A DNA stretch of 64,000 nt, taken from positions 310,001-374,000 of the forward strand of contig VWZF01001867.1 of NCBI GenBank assembly GCA_013396755.1, given 5' to 3'. A program made the position numbers and the translations under genes. Shown in pieces: positions 48,801-60,800 of this stretch; position 1 is the first letter of the stretch, and each line of letters begins with the position of its first letter. This DNA is from Sclerurus mexicanus. Taxonomy: Eukaryota; Chordata; Aves; Passeriformes; Furnariidae. Below the pieces are notes generated by a model. It was given only the letters and a program-made list of their open reading frames with translations. It was not told the origin of the DNA and did not search any database.

Positions 48801-51800
48801 AAAGGAAAAGAAGCTCTTCCTGTGATGCTTCACAGTGTAGCTCTCTGAGGTATGTTCTCACTCTCATGATTCCTCTGGAGAGGATCATAGGAGACAGTTG
48901 TGCTTATTTATTAACATGTGTGTGTTTAAAATGGGTGTTGTGGCTTACACACGTGGAAGTGATGTGAATGGATTGTTTAATCCTCTCCCCACCTCGTACA
49001 CCATCTGAGTAGCGTTTATGGCAAAGCAGACACAGTATGGCACGGTGGTGGAGCATAAGGGGACATCAAAGGAATCAGGTTGGTGCCAAGGGGTCGTGAT
49101 ATGCGCAAATAGTCTACTAATACATAGTCAAGGAAATAGTACTGGAAACAAATCCCATGGCTTCTGGGAGCAGGTCTTCATAATGCACTATGTGTTGTAT
49201 CATGTACATGGCCCTGTAGCTCCACCTACAGAAGCCATGCAGGAGAAGGTGGGAAAGGTGGACCACAAAACTTCTCAAGTGGAGAAAAGGCCTTTGTGCT
49301 TGTGCAGCTGCATGCGTTGAAGAGGACCTGGAGGTTGGTGGAAATCCAAGCAGGAGTGCATAGAGCAGGAGTGCGAAGTGTCTGGGTGGGGCTGGAGGGG
49401 CTGAGGAGGACCTGGGACAACCTTCCTCTGCAGCCTTGCAGGGTTAGATCAAAACCCAGTGTGGGTCTGCTTCCGCTTCCAGTTTGAAAAGTAGAAACCG
49501 AATGTGAGTGTGATGTGAGGCTGAAGGAAGGAAAAGGCATGCAGTGTTTTGAAATGCCTCGTGCTTTTATTTATTACTTGTTCTAATAATCTTGCCAGTA
49601 AGTGACTGAATGTGATTATTAATGTGGTAAAGAGAATTTTAAAGGCAGTGTCTTTGACATATACCAGTAATGAGGGATGGTGGTCCAGCAAGCATAACTA
49701 AGATTTTCCTTTTGAAATACAATCGTTATCCAGTAATTATGTATGAAAGTAATTTTCTTTAATAAGTCTCTTCTGTTCTGGAATTCTGGAAGGAAATACT
49801 GAGAGGACCAAAGCAATGCAAGCAGTTCTGTGGACAACATGCTCTGCCTTCTGCCCAGACATAATTAATATTATTAAATAATGAAAACTGGCATGTTCTT
49901 TTGTTAAACACTTGACAGGTGATTTAAGGGGAAAAATGAGAAGAGATGGCAAAACCCACAGAGCTTCTCAGACACGACCAGTAAATTGAACCATTAGGTT
50001 TGCTTGCCAAAATCTTCAAGGTATGATGGTAAAAGGGTTTCCCTTATAGTACACCAAATAACTGGTGCTGCTAGAACAGGAGCAGAATTTAGTACTGAAA
50101 GGTTTGTGTAACAAATATGGTAAGAGTAGAAGAATAAGAAAGGTATGGGCTCAGAGCAGGGACGTTTATTTTTTGACGTTGCCTAGCAACCCCAAAAACA
50201 AAATTTTAGTTGAATTTTTAAACCTGTGTGTGTTGAGGGGATGGCGGGTAGGACAGTAAACTCTACAAATAAGAAAGAATTTTTCAACTTCAATTTCAGT
50301 GGCTTTTAGCTTTTTAGAAAATGAACACAAGTAAAACCAAAAATCTCATCCTTCTGTAGTAAAACTTCCCCTGCTGATGCAGATTAGAGGTGATTTTTGG
50401 TTGGAAGAAGAAATCTGATAAGCAGCTTTCAACTGGTGAAATGAAAAGCTACAATTTATGTATGTCAGAACGTGCTTTAGGAAGTCACTTTCACAAACTC
50501 GCCCTTGATTAACTCTTCATAATAACACTGCCATTTGAAGTGCCTAAATCAATTACTTCTAGAAGCACTGTTAGTATGTTTTGGATATCCTTTGCTGTCC
50601 CACACTGTCTGATAACAACCTGCCTCATTCCTTTTGACACATATATGTCCATTTAACTGTGAATCTTTGCCTAACCAGGGCAGTCTTACAGGGCATTGTA
50701 GACATCACAGAAGAGATCTGTGCTGAAAGAAAAGCACTTCTCATTAAGGAGTATTTATTTAAAACATCTATGGTATTAAATAGTATGGTTAAAAGTATCT
50801 TTCATTTATTTCCAAAGCTCTTTTGTCCAGGAAAGATAATCTTGTTAATCAAAATAAATTCATATAATGGGATTATGTTTAATTTGCTCTCTGACTAATT
50901 AAATCCTCTTATTTGTCAAACCTATTGGATGGAAATGATTCATGTTGTAAACACCACAGATTTGGTTCCCTGCTTCAGTGGGATTGGATGATCCTGTTAG
51001 AAGAAACAACCTTAAAAAACCCCAGTATTTGATCAGTGGAAGAGTTTTCTACCAAAAGTTCACATATAAAAGTAATCTATGGAAATAAACCACCATAGCT
51101 ACTATATATTTAAACACTAGCAATATTTAGGGTTTATGACTGTCCTTGGGGGAAGCTGCTGGCTACAACACACTCCTCTGACAGTCATTTACCAGAACTG
51201 TTTTGATCAGTGATAGGGAGAATACACAGTCAAAATCAGCAGAAGTCCCTGCAGCGGTGGTGATTTGGGAGGCTCTGGACCGGTCAGTTTGGGAACTTAA
51301 ACCTGAAGTAAGCAGCATTATACATCCTCCCAGAGAGCCAGGCTCTGTGCTGGAGCAGTGTGGGATTGTCAGCATGCAGAGTCACACACATAGAAGCCAC
51401 AGAGACCTGCAATTCCCTGGATTTCACTACAGATTAATTTAAAATAATGAAGTCTAGCTTTAAAATATGGAAGCAATGTCTTACTCAGAGGCATCATGTA
51501 TCTAGAGTACAAAAGCAGATCCGTTCATGCTGCCTGGTTCCAGCAGGCTGTCACATTGAATAGTTACTGTCTTTGAAGACAACAGGACACCTATTTTCTG
51601 GGCAGACTGGCCATACATTCAGTGACCTGACTGTGCAGGAAAACAGCCTAGAATAGCTGATCTGTAATGGCTTCTCTGCAAAAGCTGCCCATCTGGGCAT
51701 TTTCCTTGCTGAAAGTTCCGTTTTTCAATCTGATTCAGAAGTAAACTAAATTAAATTACAAAAAGGCATTTTTAATGCAGAACGTGTATTGAAATGGAGA

Positions 51801-54800
51801 TTTAATATGCAAACCTTTTGCTGTTAAATTTACTCACAGTAAGCCCCCCTTGCCCCCATTGACAAGTCCTAAAAGCTGCCTGAGATAAACATGTTCATCA
51901 GTATCAAAGTTACTACAAAGTATTAAGATGCTTCTCTTTAGCAGAATTTATTTTTCCTGCTCTGTTGAAATCTTGAGCTTGTCTCTGATATTTTTGCAGC
52001 TAGGTGGAGCTCAGCTTTCTTTATCTGATTATTTTTTGATTTGTGTATCTTTAAAATACTCTGATTTTTATATCCTTTGCAGTGTTCTCTTCCCTTGCTT
52101 TTAAGTTCCATTACAAAGGAGTGATAGGTAGATGTTTTATAAGCTTTTTAAGAAGAAATGAAGAATAAATCTGTTAAATTACACAATTTATTCCAAAAAG
52201 TTAGTAACAACCAATGTCATTTTGGTGAGGAAAGCGTTAAACTTCTAGGTTCTCCCCCTGCCATTAGTGTGAGCCAGGAGATAGCTCCCCTGACTTGCAT
52301 GTTGGATCAGCATGTTGGCTCCACTGAGCAGTAATAGAGGAAAAAGAGGAAGAGAAATGTAAAAATGATCTATAAGCAAGAATGTCTCTATATATAGAAG
52401 TTTTCCATGAAGCACCAGACAGTCTTTAAGAATTAATGGCGAATTGGCCCAAATCATGCAGTGCTTACAAAGTATACTGGGCTTGCTGTTCTGCTCCAAA
52501 GATGTATTGACAAGTTTTCTTTGGAACTACACAGTAGTGAACAAAAATGATCAGTTCCATTAGATCCAACTATTTTTAATATTTATTTTTATATAATCCT
52601 GTATTGTTTGTTACTTAACAGTTATTGCATATCAAGTATAAAATTTAATAAGCAGTGAAGCTTGTTCATTGTGCTAACTTGGGTGGGGAGAGAAAGTAGA
52701 TGTTAGAGGATATTTGGAGAATAAAAAATTAAATTATTATAACGCAGCCATGCAGGGAGGTGAGACCTCTCTTTCCTCCTAAGTCCTCCTGGTTAGTTCT
52801 CCTGCAGTTGTAGTCCTGACCGCACAGAAAAGAATGAATGCTGTTTGCCCTTCTTCCATTTGCAGGCTACTGCATAGGAAAGGACAGACAAATGGACATT
52901 TACTCACTGCCGCTCCCTTGCTTACATCAGCAAGAATGTGAGGACACAAGATAATTAGCTTCATTTTTAGAACAGGAAAACATCTTGTTTCCCACTTCAA
53001 GGAAGAATCTGGAATAGGCTAGGGAATTCATTCTTAAGGCTGCATAGCAATGAACTCTTGGTCACTTAAGGCAGCTTGAAATGCTGGGAGCGTAGTCAGT
53101 CAATACCACGCAGTTGACTTTTGCTTGGTAGAAGGTCCAACATTACTCCTTGCAGCCAGGCTTTGCATGTAGGGAGCTATAGGCACACTGCTTGTTTAAT
53201 GATACTTGAAAAGCAGTCAGGATATTAGAACCTATAAAGGAGGAAATATGAGAGAGACCTGGAAAACGCTCGCTCTGATGGATTTGCAGAATAGTGGAGG
53301 CATGTCACTTCCCTCCAGTAATACTAGATTGGCTTCAGCTATTTGATCACAAAAGAAACAATACAGGACTTTGTGTTTCAACTGTTTCTACTCAAACCTG
53401 TTCTGTCGCTGCTGTTGTGAAGGATGGAATTCTTTATTCTTTTCATCCCATATTGAGGGAGGATGCTCTGGTTTATTAGTGTCCTATTGGTAAGAGATGG
53501 TAAAAGTTTAAGAGGAGAGTTTAACACCAAAGTGTTGAAGCAGGAGAGTGTTAAAAAAGGACAGATGATGAGATTGTGTACCTGTGGTTCCCAGGGACCC
53601 ACGCTTGGTGTTGTCCTGATGAAGGAACTTAGGACAGTGCCATTTAAAAAATAATTATTTTCTGTCATCATATACTAATTTGTAGGGTATGGTCAACAAA
53701 AGCTTCATCACTCTTGTTTAAAGATGGCCAGTATTGGATATATCTGTTACACTTTTGAAATTCTTAGCTGTCCATAAGAGAGAGAGGGAATTACATTTTT
53801 TCCTAGTTTATACAGACCAGTACATTGCCTTGCGTGCGCTCGGTGGTTAGCAAAAATGGGTGACCTAAGTGAACAGAAGACAAGCATGAAACCTGACTGA
53901 CCTTTTGCATCAGAATCTATTGTTTGCTTCCATTGCAAATACAAGGATTCCTGCTGATGCTAAAATATGAGCAATCTGAGCTGCTGCTTGTTTGGCAGGA
54001 TGGCAGCAGAGCTCTGCTCCAAGCGATATGAGTGCAGCCTCTGTTAGCTTCTTGATCACTGCATTATGCAAGCAGAGTATTACTGAGCAAAAGGGTTTTT
54101 TAAGGAGGCATAAGGACTGCTTTCTTTGGAATGCAGTATAACGTGGATAAGGCATGCTGGACGCAAGTTCCCCCTAGTGAGAGAATCAGTAATAGCTTCT
54201 GCTCAAGGAGGTAGCTGTAAAAATAGAGAAGATGATGAACTTGGCTAAATTACATATGTATGCATTCTGCTTGTGCGTGAATTTAAAGGGCTTAGAGATG
54301 GTAAGAAGTTTGGGAAACGTGATGAATTCATCACCCAGGTCCTTCTTTTTCTGTTTTAATCAGCACCTTATATCTCTCTTAAAGTTTTGTTTCACATTGT
54401 TGTGTATTTGAATAGTTAGTGCATATTCTCATCATCCAAATCTTGCAGAAAAAAAAATTACAATGTTCAAGGTTACAGAGGTTTTACCAAATGGCATTTT
54501 AGAGACAAGATACAAGCAACTTTTGACCCTAAGGGCTGTTTTTCACTCTGTGGTTCAGGGCTATTACTATGACATCTTCCCCAAAAGTGCATGGATAGAA
54601 AATCTGAAGGGTTAATGGTCATGTTAGTGGAGGAAAATGTTTACTTTTCCTTGTTTTTCCAGAAACTTCACACATAACTGGACAATTCCATTCTATTCTT
54701 CATGAAAATGTTTCCCTAAAAGAGGCAAACTGGTGGCTCCATCGAGGTATTCTGCTACAACAGTTACAGATGCCACATGTACAAATCAGTGTACACAGGT

Positions 54801-57800
54801 TTTGGTACTTTTGGTACCATGAATCAAAATTACTTGTCTGTGTGACTTTCTTTATGAAATAACAGATTATTGCTACCCTATACAGACTGGAAATGATAAT
54901 TGGAAAACTGAATTCCTTTCCGCTGTTGGCCACAAATTCAGTTTGGTTGGAGATACAGTCACTATCTGGCAATAGTAGTCACCTAGATCTAGAAATCCTC
55001 TCAGCCGTGTAGTTTTCTAAACTTCTCACTATATTCAGATGGGTTTATTATTAGCCTAAGATAGTGGTCTTACAGAGGAAAAAACAGTAGCAGGGAGGAC
55101 ATAAATACTCAGAAAAGCCATTCTTATATGTACAGGATTTGCACAGATGAATAATCTAAGGAACACAGAAGAAATCATCAGGATCTTGCTGGTATTAAAA
55201 AAAACCAAGCACAACTGCAGCATCTCTTCTGTGTGTTCTGTACTCACTGCTAAGTATTCAGATGACTGTTGTCCACAAATCCTTGCTGCTTAGTCCTGAG
55301 TGTTGTCTGATGAAAAGCACCATTTTGGGAATTACACGCAGCAGACTTATTTAAAGGAAAGGGAGTCACACGTACATGATGCAGCTTGTTTTTCAAGTGA
55401 GTGTGTGAAGTGAGTAAGGGAAATACACCATTCTGCCCTCCCTCTGCACAGGAACAGAGAGCTGTGCTACACAGATCGTGTACTGGTAGTGGCCACCAAA
55501 GTGCACGAAGATCCTCCTTCAGGAGGTCATGCCTTGTGCTATGGCACCCACTGGAGGTGCCAAGCCAGGACTGCAGCCTTGGGAAGAACTGCCTGGCACC
55601 AGGGGTGACTTCTTGGCAATTGCTGTCAGTGTCCAGGCCAGCAATTCTGTGTTTCTTTCAAAGAGAATGAATACAGGAGCAGTCCATGTCCGTTGTGGAC
55701 ATTTAATACATCAGAAACTAAGCTGATTTTTTTTCTTCTACAGCCCCAGAATCAGGGGTCTTAATGAATGACAAAAAGGCATTCAGCTGATTCAGCTGTA
55801 AAGGTTTTACATAGCCCAATTCTTGCAATAAAATTAATCTTCAGGAAGTGGAACAGCTCTCAACTAGTGCAGATTGTCAATCTGGACTACTTAAGAGTTA
55901 CACAGACTTAAACACATTGCTTTAAAATTGTTAGTCTTATTTATTTTGAAATTATCATTCAATAATTTCAAAAAATACCTATTTCATTTCCTTTAAGAAA
56001 TATGTTTTAAAAAACTCATCATCTGTTACTAAACAGTATTCCTGGGAGTACTACATAAATTCTGAATGACTAACAAAGTTCAGTCAAAGTGATAGTACAA
56101 GGTAGTTCTACAGTCATTGGCCGTAACATTCACAAGCTTTCTTTCTGTATAGGAAAACTGACATTTTGAGGAATTCTAGAAGGTGACAGCCAGAGGTGGT
56201 AGAAGGGTGGTGTGCAGAACTCATTTATGATCTGGGAGATGCGGTCTCTTGAAATACAGTTTTTAAGTGGGCTGTCTATATATAATCAGCTTCAGGAATA
56301 TGCTGCTTCAAAACCAGGGGAATCTAATATGACAATAAATATTTTCTTTTAACAGTTTTTGAAGATTTATTAGTTTTATTTAATCTTAAATGGGTTTGTT
56401 TTGGGTTTTTTTTTTGTTTCTGAGAACGTTACAAGGATGAGTTGCTTGTGGGATCTCTGAAATGCCAGTGACCAGAAGGCAAAATCTCGCACTTCACAGT
56501 AACACAGACAATTCCTGCAGCCCATTGATTGGTTTTGTTACCTCTTGCTTTTCCACTTTTTACAGAGGAATGTGGGAGTATATCCGTAACATCTTCCTCC
56601 AACCTTTACATTTACAGGGACATGGCTAAAGAGTAGTTTGGGCATTGTACAACAAGAAGGAAATCAGTTGACTTGGACTTACATTGCACCTCAGCTGGGC
56701 TACTGGGTTGCAGCTATGTCACCTACTATCCCAGGTAAGATGGCATTGAATTTTATTGACATTTGCAGCATTGAGTAATTATTTATTCATATATAATGTT
56801 TGTATTTTTCAGAATGACCTCATCTGAGATGCCACAGCTTGATCAGTAATGGATTATTAGAAAACAGAAATCTGAAAGTAAAGGGCTAAAATCTTTTGGG
56901 GACTGTGGGGGGAAACCATTGTGGTCAAAATATCTGAGTCATTTCAATGGGGAACCTTTTTTAAGTGTTCCTTCTTTGATGTATTTATGTCACCACTGCC
57001 TGGTAGAGCCATTGCTAGAAAAAGAAGGGAGTTACTGCATCAATGTATTGGTGTTACAGCAGTATGTAGAAAAATAGGTGCTGTGAAGTTTCTGTGCAGA
57101 AACTCACAGAGATATGGATTTACCTAAAACCAGCATCATCCTGGGTTAGACGTTTACTACTGGATTAATTGATTGATTGTCACTTTTCCTTTTGCACTGA
57201 GGATGCCCATTTTGCCCTGATTTATGCTTTGCATCATCTCAGTGACTGATTAATTTACACCATGAATAACTTAGCATTATAAGTTCTAGGAAGTGTATTA
57301 GGGTGGCATTAGTAGCTGAGCTGACTGCTTGCCATCTGCAAGCCTTTTGGCAAAACTGTAGAAAATGACTTTGAACTAGGCATTAATAACATACACTTCT
57401 GTGCCTGTGGAGATTATTAATGCTTGCTCTTCCTTTTTTTCTCTCTGTGGCTGCCTCAGATGTCTTGGTATTAGTTCTTCAGCCACCAATAATCTGATAC
57501 CTCTATGTATAAAAGAGCCAATCAATTAAAAAAAAAAAAAAGCCCAAAACTCCTCCTCTCACAGATTTTATTAGGTTTTCCAGCTGAAAACCTAATCCAG
57601 CAGAAATGAAAAAATTCTTGTCTTGGCTGTGCAAGCTAAATAAAGTATTATCTAACCAACAAAACAAACCCTTACATGAAGACAGGTTTTAAAGTCTATG
57701 CCATGAAGTTGTTTCATAATATGCAAGCTTTTTATTTGAGGTTCTGTTAAAAGAAACTGCTGGAATATTCATCTGATTCATTGCTGAACAGAGTTTAGAG

Positions 57801-60800
57801 GCAGGTGCAGATCTGAATAAGCTATCATATTGAATTTAATGGAATTTTATGAAATAATCATACTTTAAGAAAAAGCAACTGCTCTGAGCAAAACATTTCC
57901 CAGGACAGCTCTGTCCCAGGTGGCAAGGAAGTTACGCTAGTCATGACATTGTGCTTGTAACTCCAAGGTTACAAGGCCTGTAACCCTAACAGGAGAAAAC
58001 TTATTTGTCTGTGCAATTTAACTTGTATGGCAGAATTTCTGCTTGTATTTTACTTTTCCTTCTTTCTGAGGGGTAGATCTGGGTTCCTAAAACTTTGTTG
58101 CAGTGGGAATAACATTTTAATGAAAAATTCAAGTGATTTATCTTGTCTTCTTTTTTCTTAATGTCCTGAAGCAACAGTAACAATCAATTATGTAAAGGTA
58201 GTGGTGGGACAGAGAGTATAAATATTTAAATGTCCCAAATGCAATATAATTTATGTTATTTTTAATGAGTTGATATATTTTTGCATATTTTATCTACTAA
58301 TTAAATCTATTTGATTTCTTATCTCAAAAAATGGACAAAAATGAGCTTTGTATTCCTAGCAGTGGCTCTACTAACCACTCAAGATCCACAGATGAGGTTT
58401 TGCAAGCCTCATGACCTAGAACCTTCAAGTTGGCCAAGTTTGCTGTCCTTCACAGTACATGCATGTTCGTCTGCCAGCTGGTGCTGTACCTTCTTGCCTG
58501 CAGATGAAAATTTGGGTCTTTATTTCAAAATCATAATACGGATTTTACAAACCAACAGGGTAACACATGCATAATTGTGAACAGATGTTGTCCACATGTG
58601 TGCATTCCTTTGTGTGTTAGAACATTTACCAAGTATTATTTAAACCTGGAGTTACAACACCGTTTCACTAGTGCCCTGTTTTTTAAAGCTACTGAAGGTC
58701 TGCTTGGCTTGATCTAGACTTCAGAGCACCAACACATCTTCCTACAAATCCCATACTACACTGTATGTCCTGTTTAGTGTGAAGCACCACAGATGTCAAA
58801 TAGAAGTTGTTGCCCACAGTGCTGCTGCACGCATTACTGTGCTGGAAGATGCTGTGATGGCTTTTCTCCAGTGGTGAGAGCTTTGGCACACTGTGTCAGC
58901 ATTAGGACCTGGAAGGCAGCATTCACTGATGCATGTTCCCATTGAAACTAACTGCTTTTCCACAGAATGATCTAGTTGGAGCTGCAGTCATGAAAACCAG
59001 CACATGCTTTCTCCACAACTTGCTCCCTTCTCCAGAGATGATCTGCTCAGTAGGCACCAGCACTATGAGCGGCAGTGTTGCTTAGCACCCTGATAACAAG
59101 GGAAGATGCCCCTCTCCTTGCTTAAGTGTTGTTCCTCTTCCTGTTTGCAGGTTGTTACAGGTCTAAATTCTCTTTTCTGGCCTTCCAGGTCCCGTTGTAA
59201 CACACGACATTACCAGCTATCACACAATGTTTCTTTTGGCAATTTTAGGAGGGATGGCTCTCATACTTCTAGTCTTGCTATGTCTGCTTTTGTATTATTG
59301 CAGGTAAGATTCACCATCGTGGTTACTTAGTCCATGTTAGAAATACAAGATTTTTTGTGCTTATGAAATTAAAAAACTTGCATTGAAACATTTTTACTTT
59401 GNAAAGAAACAGTGAGATCAAATTTCCTGTATTCCTGGTTACATGCAGCGTAGACAATCCCTGCCTTTGGTAGGGTGTTAGTTGAATGAATCACATGGGC
59501 ATAGGTTCAAGATCTCTGTCATTGTACATGTTGTGCATTGGCAAATGATCCTTATATTAGCCTTACATTAAAATGAATGTTAAACTTCTTACTAAGTGCC
59601 TATCAATGAGTGATTTTATATTTGCCTTCTCTAGACATTTGCTCCAATTTGTAATTGGTACTTGAGATATTTCCCAATTGACATTAGTTATTCTTTAATT
59701 GTATCTTTGCTGCTGAAATAAACTTTTAATTGTTAGGTTATGTAATAAAAGCTCAATTCCCCTAATACTAATCACTGCTTAAAAGTCTTCCTTTAAGACA
59801 CTCTTGCTACTTTTGTTTCTGCATACAACAGTCATAAATGTGTAACTTCTTTTGTTACTGCCTTTTATAGAAGAAAATGTTTAAGACCACGTCAACATCA
59901 TAAGAAACTGCAACTGTCAACAGCACTGGACACTTCCAAGAAAGATCAAGCAACCTCAATGTCCCATATAAATTTAATATTTTCACGTCGTGAGTCAGAA
60001 TTTCCTGGTGGGTTGTCCGTTGCTAGCAATGGACACACTGAAAACTCAGGGGCAAAGGAATTAATCAGTGCTGTGCACATGGAGATGGTATCACCTAGTG
60101 GAGAAGCAGATATGCATACACCTATGCTCAAACACTCCTTCAGTACTTCCCAGGAGTTTAGCTCCCGAGAGGAACTGCTCTCTGACAAGGAGAAAGACAA
60201 GAGCAGAATTTCCTTGGATGATTTGACTCCCAGTGGGTCTCTAAGAAAAGACTACCACAAATCAGCAGATAGTTTTCCTTTAAAGACAAGAAAATCTACA
60301 GAAACAGCCGAAGGCTATGAGTCCCCTATCAAAGATGAGTATAGGAGAAGTTACAATGCTATGCTGTCTCAGCCTTTATTTGAAAAGCAGGAGAGAGAAA
60401 TTCAAGTATCTATGAACCATATTGCTACTGGAAGTAAATACAATATTCAGGAACAAATATACCCCACACCTTCAGCCCCTGAAAAAGAGCTGCTGGACTG
60501 CAGACCTACTGATTGTATGATGTCTCGTTCAGTTGATCACCTTGAAAGACCTACATCCTTCCCTCGACCAGGTCAGTTAATCTGCTGCAATTCTGTTGAC
60601 CAAGTCAATGACAGCGTTTACAGAAAGGTTTTGCCGGCACTGGTCATCCCAGGTCATTACATGAAATTGCCTGGAGAACACCCTTTTGTTAGCCAGCCTC
60701 TGGTTGTCCCAGCTGACCAGCAGATTGACATAGAAAGACTTCAGGCTGAGCTTCCCAACCCTCATGCACGGCTTTTCCCACATCCCCCCCAACAGCTCCA

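Larger units (their letters stand above)
43339..56617 (+). other. FAM171A1: Intron 5 of FAM171A1
   Basis: A 13.3-kb intron from GTAGGT to TTTACATTTACAG. A MIR-type SINE lies at 43640-43855, followed by an A-rich run, and a poly(T) run lies near 46696-46712. The rest is AT-rich unique sequence. Short open frames, such as those around 49018-49540 and 55401-55726, have no recognisable product and no splice context. I see no RNA gene. Confidence 0.9.

Noticed and set aside
49018..49540. Overlapping 100-codon frames in intron 5 as a nested gene
   Set aside because: No recognisable protein, no start context and no CpG island. The codon pattern is not distinctive.
55401..55726. GC-richer segment in intron 5 as an alternative exon
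   Set aside because: An acceptor-like CTCTGCACAG occurs at about 55443-55452, but the downstream translation has no similarity to the gene and the phase-1 frame is not supported by family knowledge.
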